DNA from: Nocardioides gansuensis
GTDB taxonomy: Bacteria > Actinomycetota > Actinomycetes > Propionibacteriales > Nocardioidaceae
Assembly (NCBI RefSeq): GCF_003076135.1
Contig: NZ_QDGZ01000003.1
Span: 310,001-374,000 of the forward strand
Direction of reading: 5' to 3'
Length of the DNA stretch: 64,000 bases
The notes beneath the pieces are model-generated. The model worked only from the letters and a program-made list of their open reading frames with translations, had not been told where the DNA came from and did not search any database. Numbering within the stretch: the first letter of the stretch is position 1; each line of letters opens with the position of its first letter. Made by a program: the position numbers and the translations under genes. This document shows, one piece after another, positions 39,722 to 46,433 of this stretch.

Positions 39722-40774
39722 GTGCCTGGCCGTCCCCTGCTCGGAGGTCGCGTGCACGAGCTGGTCTTCCAGGCTGCGCCTGACGGCTTGCTCGTGGTCG
39801 ACGCGAAGGGCCGGGTGGTGCTCTCCAACGTGCGGGCGTCCGCGATCCTGGGGGGCCCGTCCCGGGAGCTGGACGGCTGCGCGGCCGAGCTGCTCGTCCC
39901 CCGCCTCCCCGATGCCGGGGTGGGCGAGGTGGAGCGGACCGTACGCCGCCTCGACGGCGCCGAGCAGGGCGTGCACGTCCGCCGGACGGACCTTCCCGGC
40001 GGGGCCTGCCTGCTCACGCTCCGAGAGGCGGCCCCGGGGGAGCGGGACGACCTCCGGAGGCGGGGGCAGCTGCTGGCCACGGTCTCGCACGAGCTGCGCA
40101 CCCCGCTGACGTCGATCGTGGGCTACTCCGAGCTGCTCGCCGAGCTCGGTGACGACGAGCTCTCACCGGAGGCGCGGCGGCTCGTGTCCATCGTCCGGCG
40201 CCACGTCGACCGCGAGCTGCAGCTGGTGGACGACCTCCTCACGCTCGCCCACCTGGACGGCCCGCTGATGCCTCCCGAGCGGCTGCCGGTCGACCTCGCC
40301 GGGCTGGCTCGGCCGCTGGTGCGGGGCGCGGCGGACGAGATCGACGGGGTCGTGTCGGTGACCCTGGAGGCCACGTCTGTGCCGCGGGTCGCCGGGGACG
40401 TGCACGGCCTGAGCCAGGTGCTGCAGGTGCTGCTGTCCAACGCGCTCAAGTTCACGCCGCCGGGGGGATCGGTCGTCGTCCGGGTCCGCCAGGAGCGGCA
40501 CGAGGTGGTGCTCGAGGTGGAGGACGACGGCATCGGCATCGCCGACCACGAGCAGCCGCACGTCTTCGAGGCGCTCTTCCGCGGTGCCGAGGCCGTGCGC
40601 CGCCAGATCCAGGGCGCCGGCCTCGGGCTGGCGATCGCCAACGCCGTCGTGGAGGGCCTCGACGGCACTCTCGAGGTCGAGAGCGAGCTCGGCAGCGGCT
40701 CGGTCTTCCGGGTCCGCCTGCCGGCGATGCCGGCCGACACGACGTCGGTGATCGCCGTACCGACCCAGCGCTGA
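39722..40774 (+). CDS. Soluble PAS-type sensor histidine kinase
   Basis: A 350-residue kinase with no membrane segment. An N-terminal PAS-like domain (LVFQAAPDGLLVVDAKGRVVLSN, about 12-100) is followed by the HisKA helix with phospho-acceptor His123 in TVSHELRTPLTSIVGYSE. The ATPase domain has the N box LLSNALKFTPPGG, VEDDGIGI and GAGLGLAIANA. All catalytic parts are intact. No response regulator is adjacent, so it is an orphan; the receiver-only protein at 17660-18031 is one conceivable partner but there is no direct evidence. It would sense a cytosolic signal. Confidence 0.9.
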   Translation: MPGRPLLGGRVHELVFQAAPDGLLVVDAKGRVVLSNVRASAILGGPSRELDGCAAELLVPRLPDAGVGEVERTVRRLDGAEQGVHVRRTDLPGGACLLTLREAAPGERDDLRRRGQLLATVSHELRTPLTSIVGYSELLAELGDDELSPEARRLVSIVRRHVDRELQLVDDLLTLAHLDGPLMPPERLPVDLAGLARPLVRGAADEIDGVVSVTLEATSVPRVAGDVHGLSQVLQVLLSNALKFTPPGGSVVVRVRQERHEVVLEVEDDGIGIADHEQPHVFEALFRGAEAVRRQIQGAGLGLAIANAVVEGLDGTLEVESELGSGSVFRVRLPAMPADTTSVIAVPTQR

Positions 40775-40796
40775 GCGCCGGACGCCGCCGATCGGG

Positions 40797-40802
40797 CAGA
40801 CT
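40797..40802 (+). promoter_or_regulatory. -10 box for leaderless D-amino-acid oxidase mRNA
   Basis: CAGACT ends six bases before the ATG at 40809. Confidence 0.45.
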
Positions 40803-40808
40803 CGCCCC

Positions 40809-41729
40809 ATGGCGAGGGTGATCGTCGTCGGAGCCGGGGTCGTCGGCCTGACGTGTGCGGTGCGGCTGCTGGAGGCCGGACACCGCGTCGACGTGCTGGC
40901 GCGAGATCTGCCGCTGGAGACCACCTCGGCCGTGGCGGCAGCGCTCTGGTACCCCTACCGGGCCGGCCCGGAGGACAGGCTGCTCGGCTGGGCCGCACAT
41001 GGCTTCGAGGTGCTCGCCGACCTGGCCGGCGACGAGGCCACCGGAGTGGTGATGCGCACGGGCACCCAGGTGCTCCGCGAGCGCGAGCCCGAACCGTGGT
41101 GGCGCTCGGCGGTGCCGGCGCTCGACCGCGAGACTGCGCTGCCCGAGGGGTACGCCGACGGCTGGACCTGCGTCCTGCCCGTGATCGAGATGCCGGTGCA
41201 CCTGCGCTGGCTGCAGTCCCGGGTCGAGGACCTCGGCGGCACGGTGACCCGGATGAGCCTCCCCGCCCTGCCCGCAGGGGCCGACGTCGTGGTCAACTGC
41301 ACCGGCCTGGGGGCCCGGCACCTGGCGGGCGACCGCTCCGTCCTGCCTGCGTCCGGGCAGGTCGTGCGGGTCGAGCAGATGGGCCTCGAGCGCTGGTCGC
41401 TGGACGCCGGCGGACCGACGTACGTCGTGCCCCGCAGCAGGGACGTGGTCGTCGGCGGCACCGACGTCGAGGGCGACTGGAGCCGCACCCCCGCGCCGGC
41501 GGTGGCCGCCGACATCCTCGCGCGGGCGGCCCGCCTGGTGCCGGAGCTCGAGGGCGCCCGGGTGCTGGCCCACCGCGTCGGCCTGCGGCCAGTCCGGGCC
41601 GACGTGCGGGTCGAGCGCGTCGACGACGTCGTCCACTGCTACGGCCACGGGGGAGCCGGCGTCACGCTGGCGTGGGGCTGTGCCGAGGAGGTCGTCTCGC
41701 TCGTGGGTGACGGCGCTGGTCCGGGCTAG
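40809..41729 (+). CDS. FAD-dependent D-amino-acid oxidase
   Basis: A 306-residue DAO-family flavoenzyme. The dinucleotide fold is VIVVGAGVVGLTCAVRLLEAG, the FAD loop TTSAVAAALWYPYRAGPED is typical of D-amino-acid oxidases, and VVNCTGLGAR and the C-terminal CYGHGGAGVTLAWGCAEEV are the DAO signature, containing the active-site region. It oxidatively deaminates D-amino acids, possibly from peptidoglycan, giving hydrogen peroxide. There is no signal peptide; the C-terminus has no peroxisome-type tail, as expected. It is convergent with nucS, 10 bases apart. Confidence 0.9.
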   Translation: MARVIVVGAGVVGLTCAVRLLEAGHRVDVLARDLPLETTSAVAAALWYPYRAGPEDRLLGWAAHGFEVLADLAGDEATGVVMRTGTQVLREREPEPWWRSAVPALDRETALPEGYADGWTCVLPVIEMPVHLRWLQSRVEDLGGTVTRMSLPALPAGADVVVNCTGLGARHLAGDRSVLPASGQVVRVEQMGLERWSLDAGGPTYVVPRSRDVVVGGTDVEGDWSRTPAPAVAADILARAARLVPELEGARVLAHRVGLRPVRADVRVERVDDVVHCYGHGGAGVTLAWGCAEEVVSLVGDGAGPG

Positions 41730-41739
41730 GCCCGCCGCA

Positions 41740-42438
41740 TCAGAAGAGGCGGGACTCGGCGTCGTCGAGCCCCCGCAGGGCGTCGTAGTCGACGAGCGCG
41801 CAGGTGATGCCACGGTCGGTGGCCAGCACGCGCGCCTGCGGCTTGATCTCCTGGGCGGCGAAGATGCCCCGCACCGGGCCCCTCGCGCAGAGCAGGGGGT
41901 CGCGGTTGAGCAGCTCCAGGTAGCGGGTGAGCTGCTCGACGCCGTCGATCTCGCCGCGCCGCTTGATCTCGATCGCCACGCTGAGGCCACCGGCGTCGCG
42001 GCACATCAGGTCGACCGGCCCGATGGCGGTGGGGAACTCCCGCCGGACCAGGGTCAGCCCGTCGGCCAGGTGCGAGGGGTGCTCGGCGAGGAGCTCCTGG
42101 AGGTGCTTCTCCACGCCGTCCTTCTGGAGCCCGGGGTCGATGCCGAGCTCGTGGGAGGAGTCGTGGTGGATCTCCTCGATCAGGATGCGCAGGGTGTCCT
42201 CGGGGCCCTTCGCGGTGGCCCGGCTCGTCACGGTCCACTCGACCCGGCCGTCGTCGGTGGTGCCCTCGCGGACGAGGCACGGAGGGGACATCCAGTTGAG
42301 CGGCTTGTAGGAGCCGCCGTCGGAGTGCACGAGGACGGACCCGTCGGCCTTGATCATCAGCACCCGGGTGGCCATCGGCAGGTGTGCCGTCAGTCGTCCG
42401 GCGTAGTCGACCTGGCAGCGCGCAACGACGATCCTCAC
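41740..42438 (-). CDS. nucS: Mismatch-specific endonuclease EndoMS/NucS
   Basis: A 232-residue nuclease that cuts DNA at mismatches and replaces MutS/MutL repair in most actinobacteria. The N-terminal DNA-binding part ([20 protein letters not shown]) and the PD-(D/E)xK core with Asp143, Glu157 and Lys159 (IEIK) plus Gln169 are intact. The C-terminus DDAESRLF fits the clamp-binding tail known in the family. The GTG at 42438 is chosen over upstream starts because MRIVVARC is the family's N-terminus and a TAGTCT box lies 8 bases before it. Confidence 0.94.
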   Translation of the reverse strand: MRIVVARCQVDYAGRLTAHLPMATRVLMIKADGSVLVHSDGGSYKPLNWMSPPCLVREGTTDDGRVEWTVTSRATAKGPEDTLRILIEEIHHDSSHELGIDPGLQKDGVEKHLQELLAEHPSHLADGLTLVRREFPTAIGPVDLMCRDAGGLSVAIEIKRRGEIDGVEQLTRYLELLNRDPLLCARGPVRGIFAAQEIKPQARVLATDRGITCALVDYDALRGLDDAESRLF

Positions 42439-42446
42439 GGGGCGGC

Positions 42447-42452
42447 AGACTA
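42447..42452 (-). promoter_or_regulatory. -10 box for leaderless nucS mRNA
   Basis: TAGTCT on the minus strand, eight bases before the GTG at 42438. Confidence 0.5.
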
Positions 42453-42467
42453 CCCGCCGGCCCCGAG

Positions 42468-42483
42468 TGGCTCGTGTGAGCCA
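42468..42483. promoter_or_regulatory. Inverted repeat between nucS and dehydrogenase
   Basis: TGGCTCGTGTGAGCCA has perfect 6-bp arms around GTGT. It is placed behind the nucS promoter; the protein that might bind is unknown. Confidence 0.35.
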
Positions 42484-42510
42484 TCTCTCGACCACGCTGT
42501 GAACGAGTGG

Positions 42511-42540
42511 TTACCGAGCGGTATCGGCCGGTGCCACACT
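42511..42540 (+). promoter_or_regulatory. Promoter and TetR-like operator of dehydrogenase gene
   Basis: TTACCGAGCGGTAT (42511-42524) is a palindrome of the ACCG-NN-CGGT kind used by several TetR fatty-acid regulators. It lies 10 bases before a CACACT -10 box (42535-42540), which ends seven bases before the ATG at 42548. Regulation by acyl-CoA is a guess from operator shape. Confidence 0.4.
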
Positions 42541-42547
42541 GCCGCGC

Positions 42548-43720
42548 ATGAGCCCCGTGACCACTGACGCCACCAGCCGCACGCTGGTCCTGCCCTACCT
42601 CAACCACGCGATCCGGATGTTCGAGTCCGGCTACGCGTCCCGCGAGGACATCGACGCAGCGATGCGCTTCGGCTGCGGCTACCCGGTGGGCCCCCTGAGC
42701 ATGGCCGAGGAGATCGGCCTCGCCGAGGTGCGCGACCAGCTCGCCGCCCGTTTCGCCGAGACCGGAGACGTGCTGCACAAGCCCGCCGACCTGCTCGAGC
42801 AGCGCGTCGCGGCCGGCGAGACGACCCTCTCCGACGCGGGCTCCGGCGAGACGTCCGAGGCCGCCCTGCGCCACGACGTCCGCACCGTCGGCGTCGTCGG
42901 GACCGGCACGATGGCGTCGGGCATCGTCGAGGTCTTCGCCAGGGCCGGGTACGACGTGGTGTACGTCGGGCGGTCGCAGGACAAGCTCGACGGCGTGGTG
43001 GCCACGATCACCACGTCGCTCGACAAGGCGATCTCGCGGGGCAAGGCGACCGAGGACGACAAGGTCGCGGTGCTGGGCCGGCTGACTGGTGCGGCGTCCC
43101 GTGAGGCGCTGGCCGACGTCGACATCGTGGTCGAGGCGATCGCCGAGGACCTCGCCGTCAAGCTCGAGCTGTTCGGCGACCTGGACCGCATCTGCAAGCC
43201 GGGCGCGATCCTCGCGACCACGACCTCCAGCCTGCCGATCAGCGAGTGCGCCAAGGCCACCTCGCGGCCCGAGGACGTCCTCGGCATGCACTTCTTCAAC
43301 CCCGCTCCGGTGATGAAGCTGGTCGAGGTCGTCACGACCGACCTCACCTCCGAGGCCGTCGACGAGACCGTGAAGGCCCTGTGCGCCAACGTCGGCAAGG
43401 TGGCGGTCTCCTGCGGTGACCGCGCCGGCTTCATCGTCAACGCGCTGCTCTTCCCGTACCTCAACGACGCCGTCAAGCTCGCCGAGGCCGGCGCCGAGCT
43501 GACCGTCGTGGACGCGGCCGTCAAGGAGCACCTCCAGCTCCCGATGGGCCCCTTCGAGCTGCTCGACGTCGTCGGCAACGACGTGTCCCTCGCGATCCAG
43601 CGGGAGCTCCACCGCGAGTTCGGCCATGAGGGCTTCGCCCCGGCCGCTCGTCTGGAGCAGGTCGTCGCGGACGGTCGCCTGGGCCGCAAGTCCGGGAAGG
43701 GGTTCCACCACTACAGCTGA
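42548..43720 (+). CDS. 3-hydroxyacyl-CoA dehydrogenase with an extra N-terminal half-module
   Basis: A 390-residue protein of the 3-hydroxybutyryl-CoA dehydrogenase family. Residues about 12-55 (PYLNHAIRMFESGYASREDIDAA and GYPVGPLS) are the C-terminal domain of one module without its Rossmann domain; from about 112 a complete module follows with GVVGTGTMASG, SSLP, MHFFNPAPVMKLVEVV and GPFELLDVVGNDV. It looks like the two-module protein encoded next, minus its first NAD domain. The full module should still oxidise 3-hydroxyacyl-CoA with NAD. The start has a leaderless-type promoter, arguing the short form is expressed and not a fragment. Confidence 0.88.
   Translation: MSPVTTDATSRTLVLPYLNHAIRMFESGYASREDIDAAMRFGCGYPVGPLSMAEEIGLAEVRDQLAARFAETGDVLHKPADLLEQRVAAGETTLSDAGSGETSEAALRHDVRTVGVVGTGTMASGIVEVFARAGYDVVYVGRSQDKLDGVVATITTSLDKAISRGKATEDDKVAVLGRLTGAASREALADVDIVVEAIAEDLAVKLELFGDLDRICKPGAILATTTSSLPISECAKATSRPEDVLGMHFFNPAPVMKLVEVVTTDLTSEAVDETVKALCANVGKVAVSCGDRAGFIVNALLFPYLNDAVKLAEAGAELTVVDAAVKEHLQLPMGPFELLDVVGNDVSLAIQRELHREFGHEGFAPAARLEQVVADGRLGRKSGKGFHHYS
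42887..43152 (+). repeat. Block nearly identical to 44695-44960
   Basis: 266 bases match the later block at an offset of 1808 with only two mismatches that I can find (at about 42919 and 43086). High identity resumes to about 43240 after a short divergent patch at 43153-43168. It covers the NAD-binding domain of the second module. Confidence 0.9.
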
Positions 43721-43746
43721 TCGCCGGGTAGTGCAATGCTGCGCGC

Positions 43747-45537
43747 ATGACCACCGAGCCTCGTGACTTCACCACCATCGGCGTCATCGGACTCGGCACC
43801 ATGGGTGCCGGCATCGCCGAGGTCTTCGCCCGCAACGGCTTCGACGTGATCGGAGTCGAACGGGACGAGGACGGCATGACGCGGGGGCGCGGGCACGTCG
43901 AGAACTCGACCGGCCGCGCCGTGGCCCGCGGCAAGATGTCCGAGGGCGACCAGCGGGAGCTGCTCGGCCGGATCAGGTTCACCACCGAGATGGCCGACCT
44001 CGAGGAGGCCGACCTCGTCGTCGAGGCCGTGGTCGAGTCGCTCGAGGTCAAGAAGGCGATCTTCCGCGCCCTGGACGACATCGTCGCGCCCAGCGCCGTG
44101 CTGGCGACCAACACCTCCTCGCTGCCGGTCACGGAGATCGCCACCGCCAACTCCCGGCCGGGGCGCGTGGTCGGGATCCACTTCTTCAACCCGGCGCCGG
44201 TGCAGAACCTCGTCGAGATCGTCCGGACGGTCGTCACCGAGCCTGCCGTGCTCGCCGACGTCGAGGGGCTCGTCGGCAGGCTGGGCAAGAACCCGGTCGT
44301 CTGCGGCGACCGCGCCGGCTTCATCGCCAACACCCTGCTGTTCGGCTACCTCAACCACGCGGTGGCGATGTACGAGGCGAAGTACGCCTCCCGGGAGGAC
44401 ATCGACGCCGCCATGCGCTTCGGCTGCGGCTACCCGATGGGCCCGCTGGCGCTGCTCGACCTGATCGGCCTCGACACGGCGTACGAGATCCTCGAGACGA
44501 TGTACCGCCAGGGCCGCGACCGGCTGCACGCTCCGGCGCCCATCCTCAAGCAGATGGTCACCGCCGGGCTGCTGGGTCGCAAGACCGGGCGCGGCTTCTA
44601 CACCTACGAGAAGCCCGACAGCCCGGTCGTGGTGCCCGACGACCACACGCCGTCCGACGACGAGCGCCCCGAGCTGCACCGCGAGATCTCCAGGGTCGGC
44701 GTCGTCGGGACCGGCACGATGGCGTCTGGCATCGTCGAGGTCTTCGCCAGGGCCGGGTACGACGTGGTGTACGTCGGGCGGTCGCAGGACAAGCTCGACG
44801 GCGTGGTGGCCACGATCACCACGTCGCTCGACAAGGCGATCTCGCGGGGCAAGGCGACCGAGGACGACAAGGTCGCGGTGCTGGGCCGGCTGACCGGTGC
44901 GGCGTCCCGTGAGGCGCTGGCCGACGTCGACATCGTGGTCGAGGCGATCGCCGAGGACCTGGACGTGAAGACCGAGCTGTTCGGCGACCTGGACCGCATC
45001 TGCAAGCCGGGCGCGATCCTTGCGACCACGACCTCCAGCCTGCCCGTGATCGCGCTCGCCCGGGCGACCGAGCGGCCTCAGGACGTGGTGGGGATGCACT
45101 TCTTCAACCCCGCGCCGGTGATGAAGCTGGTCGAGGTCGTCTCCACCGTGGCCACGGCCGACGACGTCTCGGAGACGGTGCGCGCCCTCTGCGACCGGGT
45201 GGGCAAGGTCGCCGTCTCGTGCGGCGACCGCGCGGGCTTCATCGTCAACGCGCTGCTCTTCCCCTACCTCAACGACGCGGTGAAGATGCTGCAGGCCCAC
45301 TACGCGACCGCCGACGACATCGATACGGCGATGAAGCAGGGCTGCGCGCTCCCGATGGGCCCCTTCGAGCTGCTCGACGTGGTCGGCAACGACGTGGCCC
45401 TGGCGATCCAGCGCGAGCTCTACCTCGAGTTCCGCGAGCCGGGCTTCGCCCCGGCGCCGCTGCTGGAGCACCTGGTCACCGCCGGCTACCTGGGCCGGAA
45501 GACGAAGCGCGGCTTCCGCGACTACAGCGAGGCCTGA
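43747..45537 (+). CDS. Tandem two-module 3-hydroxyacyl-CoA dehydrogenase
   Basis: A 596-residue fusion of two complete dehydrogenases. Module 1 (about 1-290) has GVIGLGTMGAGIAEVF, NTSSLP and IHFFNPAPVQNLVEIV; module 2 (about 315-596) has GVVGTGTMASGIVEVF, TTSSLP and MHFFNPAPVMKLVEVV. Both keep the catalytic HFFNP histidine. They should interconvert acetoacetyl-CoA-type and 3-hydroxyacyl-CoA esters, useful for beta-oxidation and the entry of the ethylmalonyl-CoA pathway. Part of module 2 is nearly identical in DNA to the upstream gene. The start is 26 bases after the upstream stop. Confidence 0.9.
   Translation: MTTEPRDFTTIGVIGLGTMGAGIAEVFARNGFDVIGVERDEDGMTRGRGHVENSTGRAVARGKMSEGDQRELLGRIRFTTEMADLEEADLVVEAVVESLEVKKAIFRALDDIVAPSAVLATNTSSLPVTEIATANSRPGRVVGIHFFNPAPVQNLVEIVRTVVTEPAVLADVEGLVGRLGKNPVVCGDRAGFIANTLLFGYLNHAVAMYEAKYASREDIDAAMRFGCGYPMGPLALLDLIGLDTAYEILETMYRQGRDRLHAPAPILKQMVTAGLLGRKTGRGFYTYEKPDSPVVVPDDHTPSDDERPELHREISRVGVVGTGTMASGIVEVFARAGYDVVYVGRSQDKLDGVVATITTSLDKAISRGKATEDDKVAVLGRLTGAASREALADVDIVVEAIAEDLDVKTELFGDLDRICKPGAILATTTSSLPVIALARATERPQDVVGMHFFNPAPVMKLVEVVSTVATADDVSETVRALCDRVGKVAVSCGDRAGFIVNALLFPYLNDAVKMLQAHYATADDIDTAMKQGCALPMGPFELLDVVGNDVALAIQRELYLEFREPGFAPAPLLEHLVTAGYLGRKTKRGFRDYSEA
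44695..44960 (+). repeat. Block nearly identical to 42887-43152
   Basis: Second copy of the near-identical 266-base block, inside module 2 of the two-module dehydrogenase. Sequence on both sides is clearly more diverged. Confidence 0.9.
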
Positions 45538-45543
45538 GCCAGG

Positions 45544-46431
45544 TCACCAGGAGGCGAACAGGCGGAGCGCCAGCGACGGAGCCCCGGGGTCGTCGGCGTC
45601 GACGGTGGCCAGCAGGGTGGCGGAGCCAGGGGAGGCGTCGACCAGGGCGAGGCCCTCGACCTTGGCGACGGCGCCACGGACGTCGGGCAGCCGGCCTACC
45701 AGCGGTGCGGAGCCCTCGGTGAGCAGGGCCAGGACCGAGGCCACGACCGGGCCGTCGTCGTAGGTGTTCGGAGTGTCCTCGGCCGCCGCGCTCACCAGCA
45801 CGGAGTCTGGTGCGAGGCTCACCGCGTCGGTCACCCCGAGGCCGACCCCTTCGACCGAGCCGAGGTCGTGGAGACGGACACGGCCCGGGGTGGCAAGGTC
45901 GCCGGCGAGCAGCGGAGCCAGGGGGATGTCGATGCTCGCCGTGGGCAAGCCGGCGGAGGGCAGGCCCCGGTGCCACCAGCGCAGCGTGTCGCCGAGGATG
46001 CAAGCCCCTTCGAGGTTGAGCTGGTCGTCCGCCACGCCGAGGGCGCCTGCAGTTGCGGCGTAGAGCGACGTGAGGTCGCGGACCTGCGCGTGCACCGTGT
46101 CTCCGTCGGCCCGGGCGAGCACGGCACGCATCCGGGAGGGTGTCGACCCGGACCCGAGGAGCAGCACCTGGTCTGCGGCGAGGGCGCACGCCGCCTCCAG
46201 GTCGGGCTTGAGGTGCTTGGTGCCGCTCGCGGCGTCGAAGGTCTCGTGGCCGTCGGCCGGCGGCAGGAGGCGCACCCGCACCACCGCGTCGCCCCGCCAC
46301 CAGGCGCCGTGCGTGGCGTCGTCCTGGGCGACCAGCCACCCGTCGGCGAGCCGCGCGACCGCGGACGCCGACCGCACCGGCGTACGGTCGTCGAACCGGA
46401 GCTCGGTGACCGCCTCGACCTCGACGCGCAT
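45544..46431 (-). CDS. Uncharacterised protein, possibly DUF6929-like propeller
   Basis: A 295-residue protein without signal peptide or membrane segment. It is rich in short beta-strand patterns such as SAVARLADGWLVAQDD, LLLGSGSTPSRMRAVL, LNLEGACILGDTLRWWHRG and NLEGA-type turns with KPDLEAA. The combination of a KPDLEA stretch with LLGSGS reminds me of DUF6929 proteins, which may be beta-propellers; I am not sure. The ATG at 46431 lies 2 bases after the stop of the LuxR regulator on the same strand, so the two are cotranscribed. No catalytic motif is recognised. Confidence 0.6.
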   Translation of the reverse strand: MRVEVEAVTELRFDDRTPVRSASAVARLADGWLVAQDDATHGAWWRGDAVVRVRLLPPADGHETFDAASGTKHLKPDLEAACALAADQVLLLGSGSTPSRMRAVLARADGDTVHAQVRDLTSLYAATAGALGVADDQLNLEGACILGDTLRWWHRGLPSAGLPTASIDIPLAPLLAGDLATPGRVRLHDLGSVEGVGLGVTDAVSLAPDSVLVSAAAEDTPNTYDDGPVVASVLALLTEGSAPLVGRLPDVRGAVAKVEGLALVDASPGSATLLATVDADDPGAPSLALRLFASW

Positions 46432-46433
46432 GC

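Noticed and set aside
42548..43720. Pseudogene call for the one-and-a-half-module dehydrogenase
   Set aside because: The frame is intact, a promoter is properly placed, and one full module keeps all catalytic motifs.
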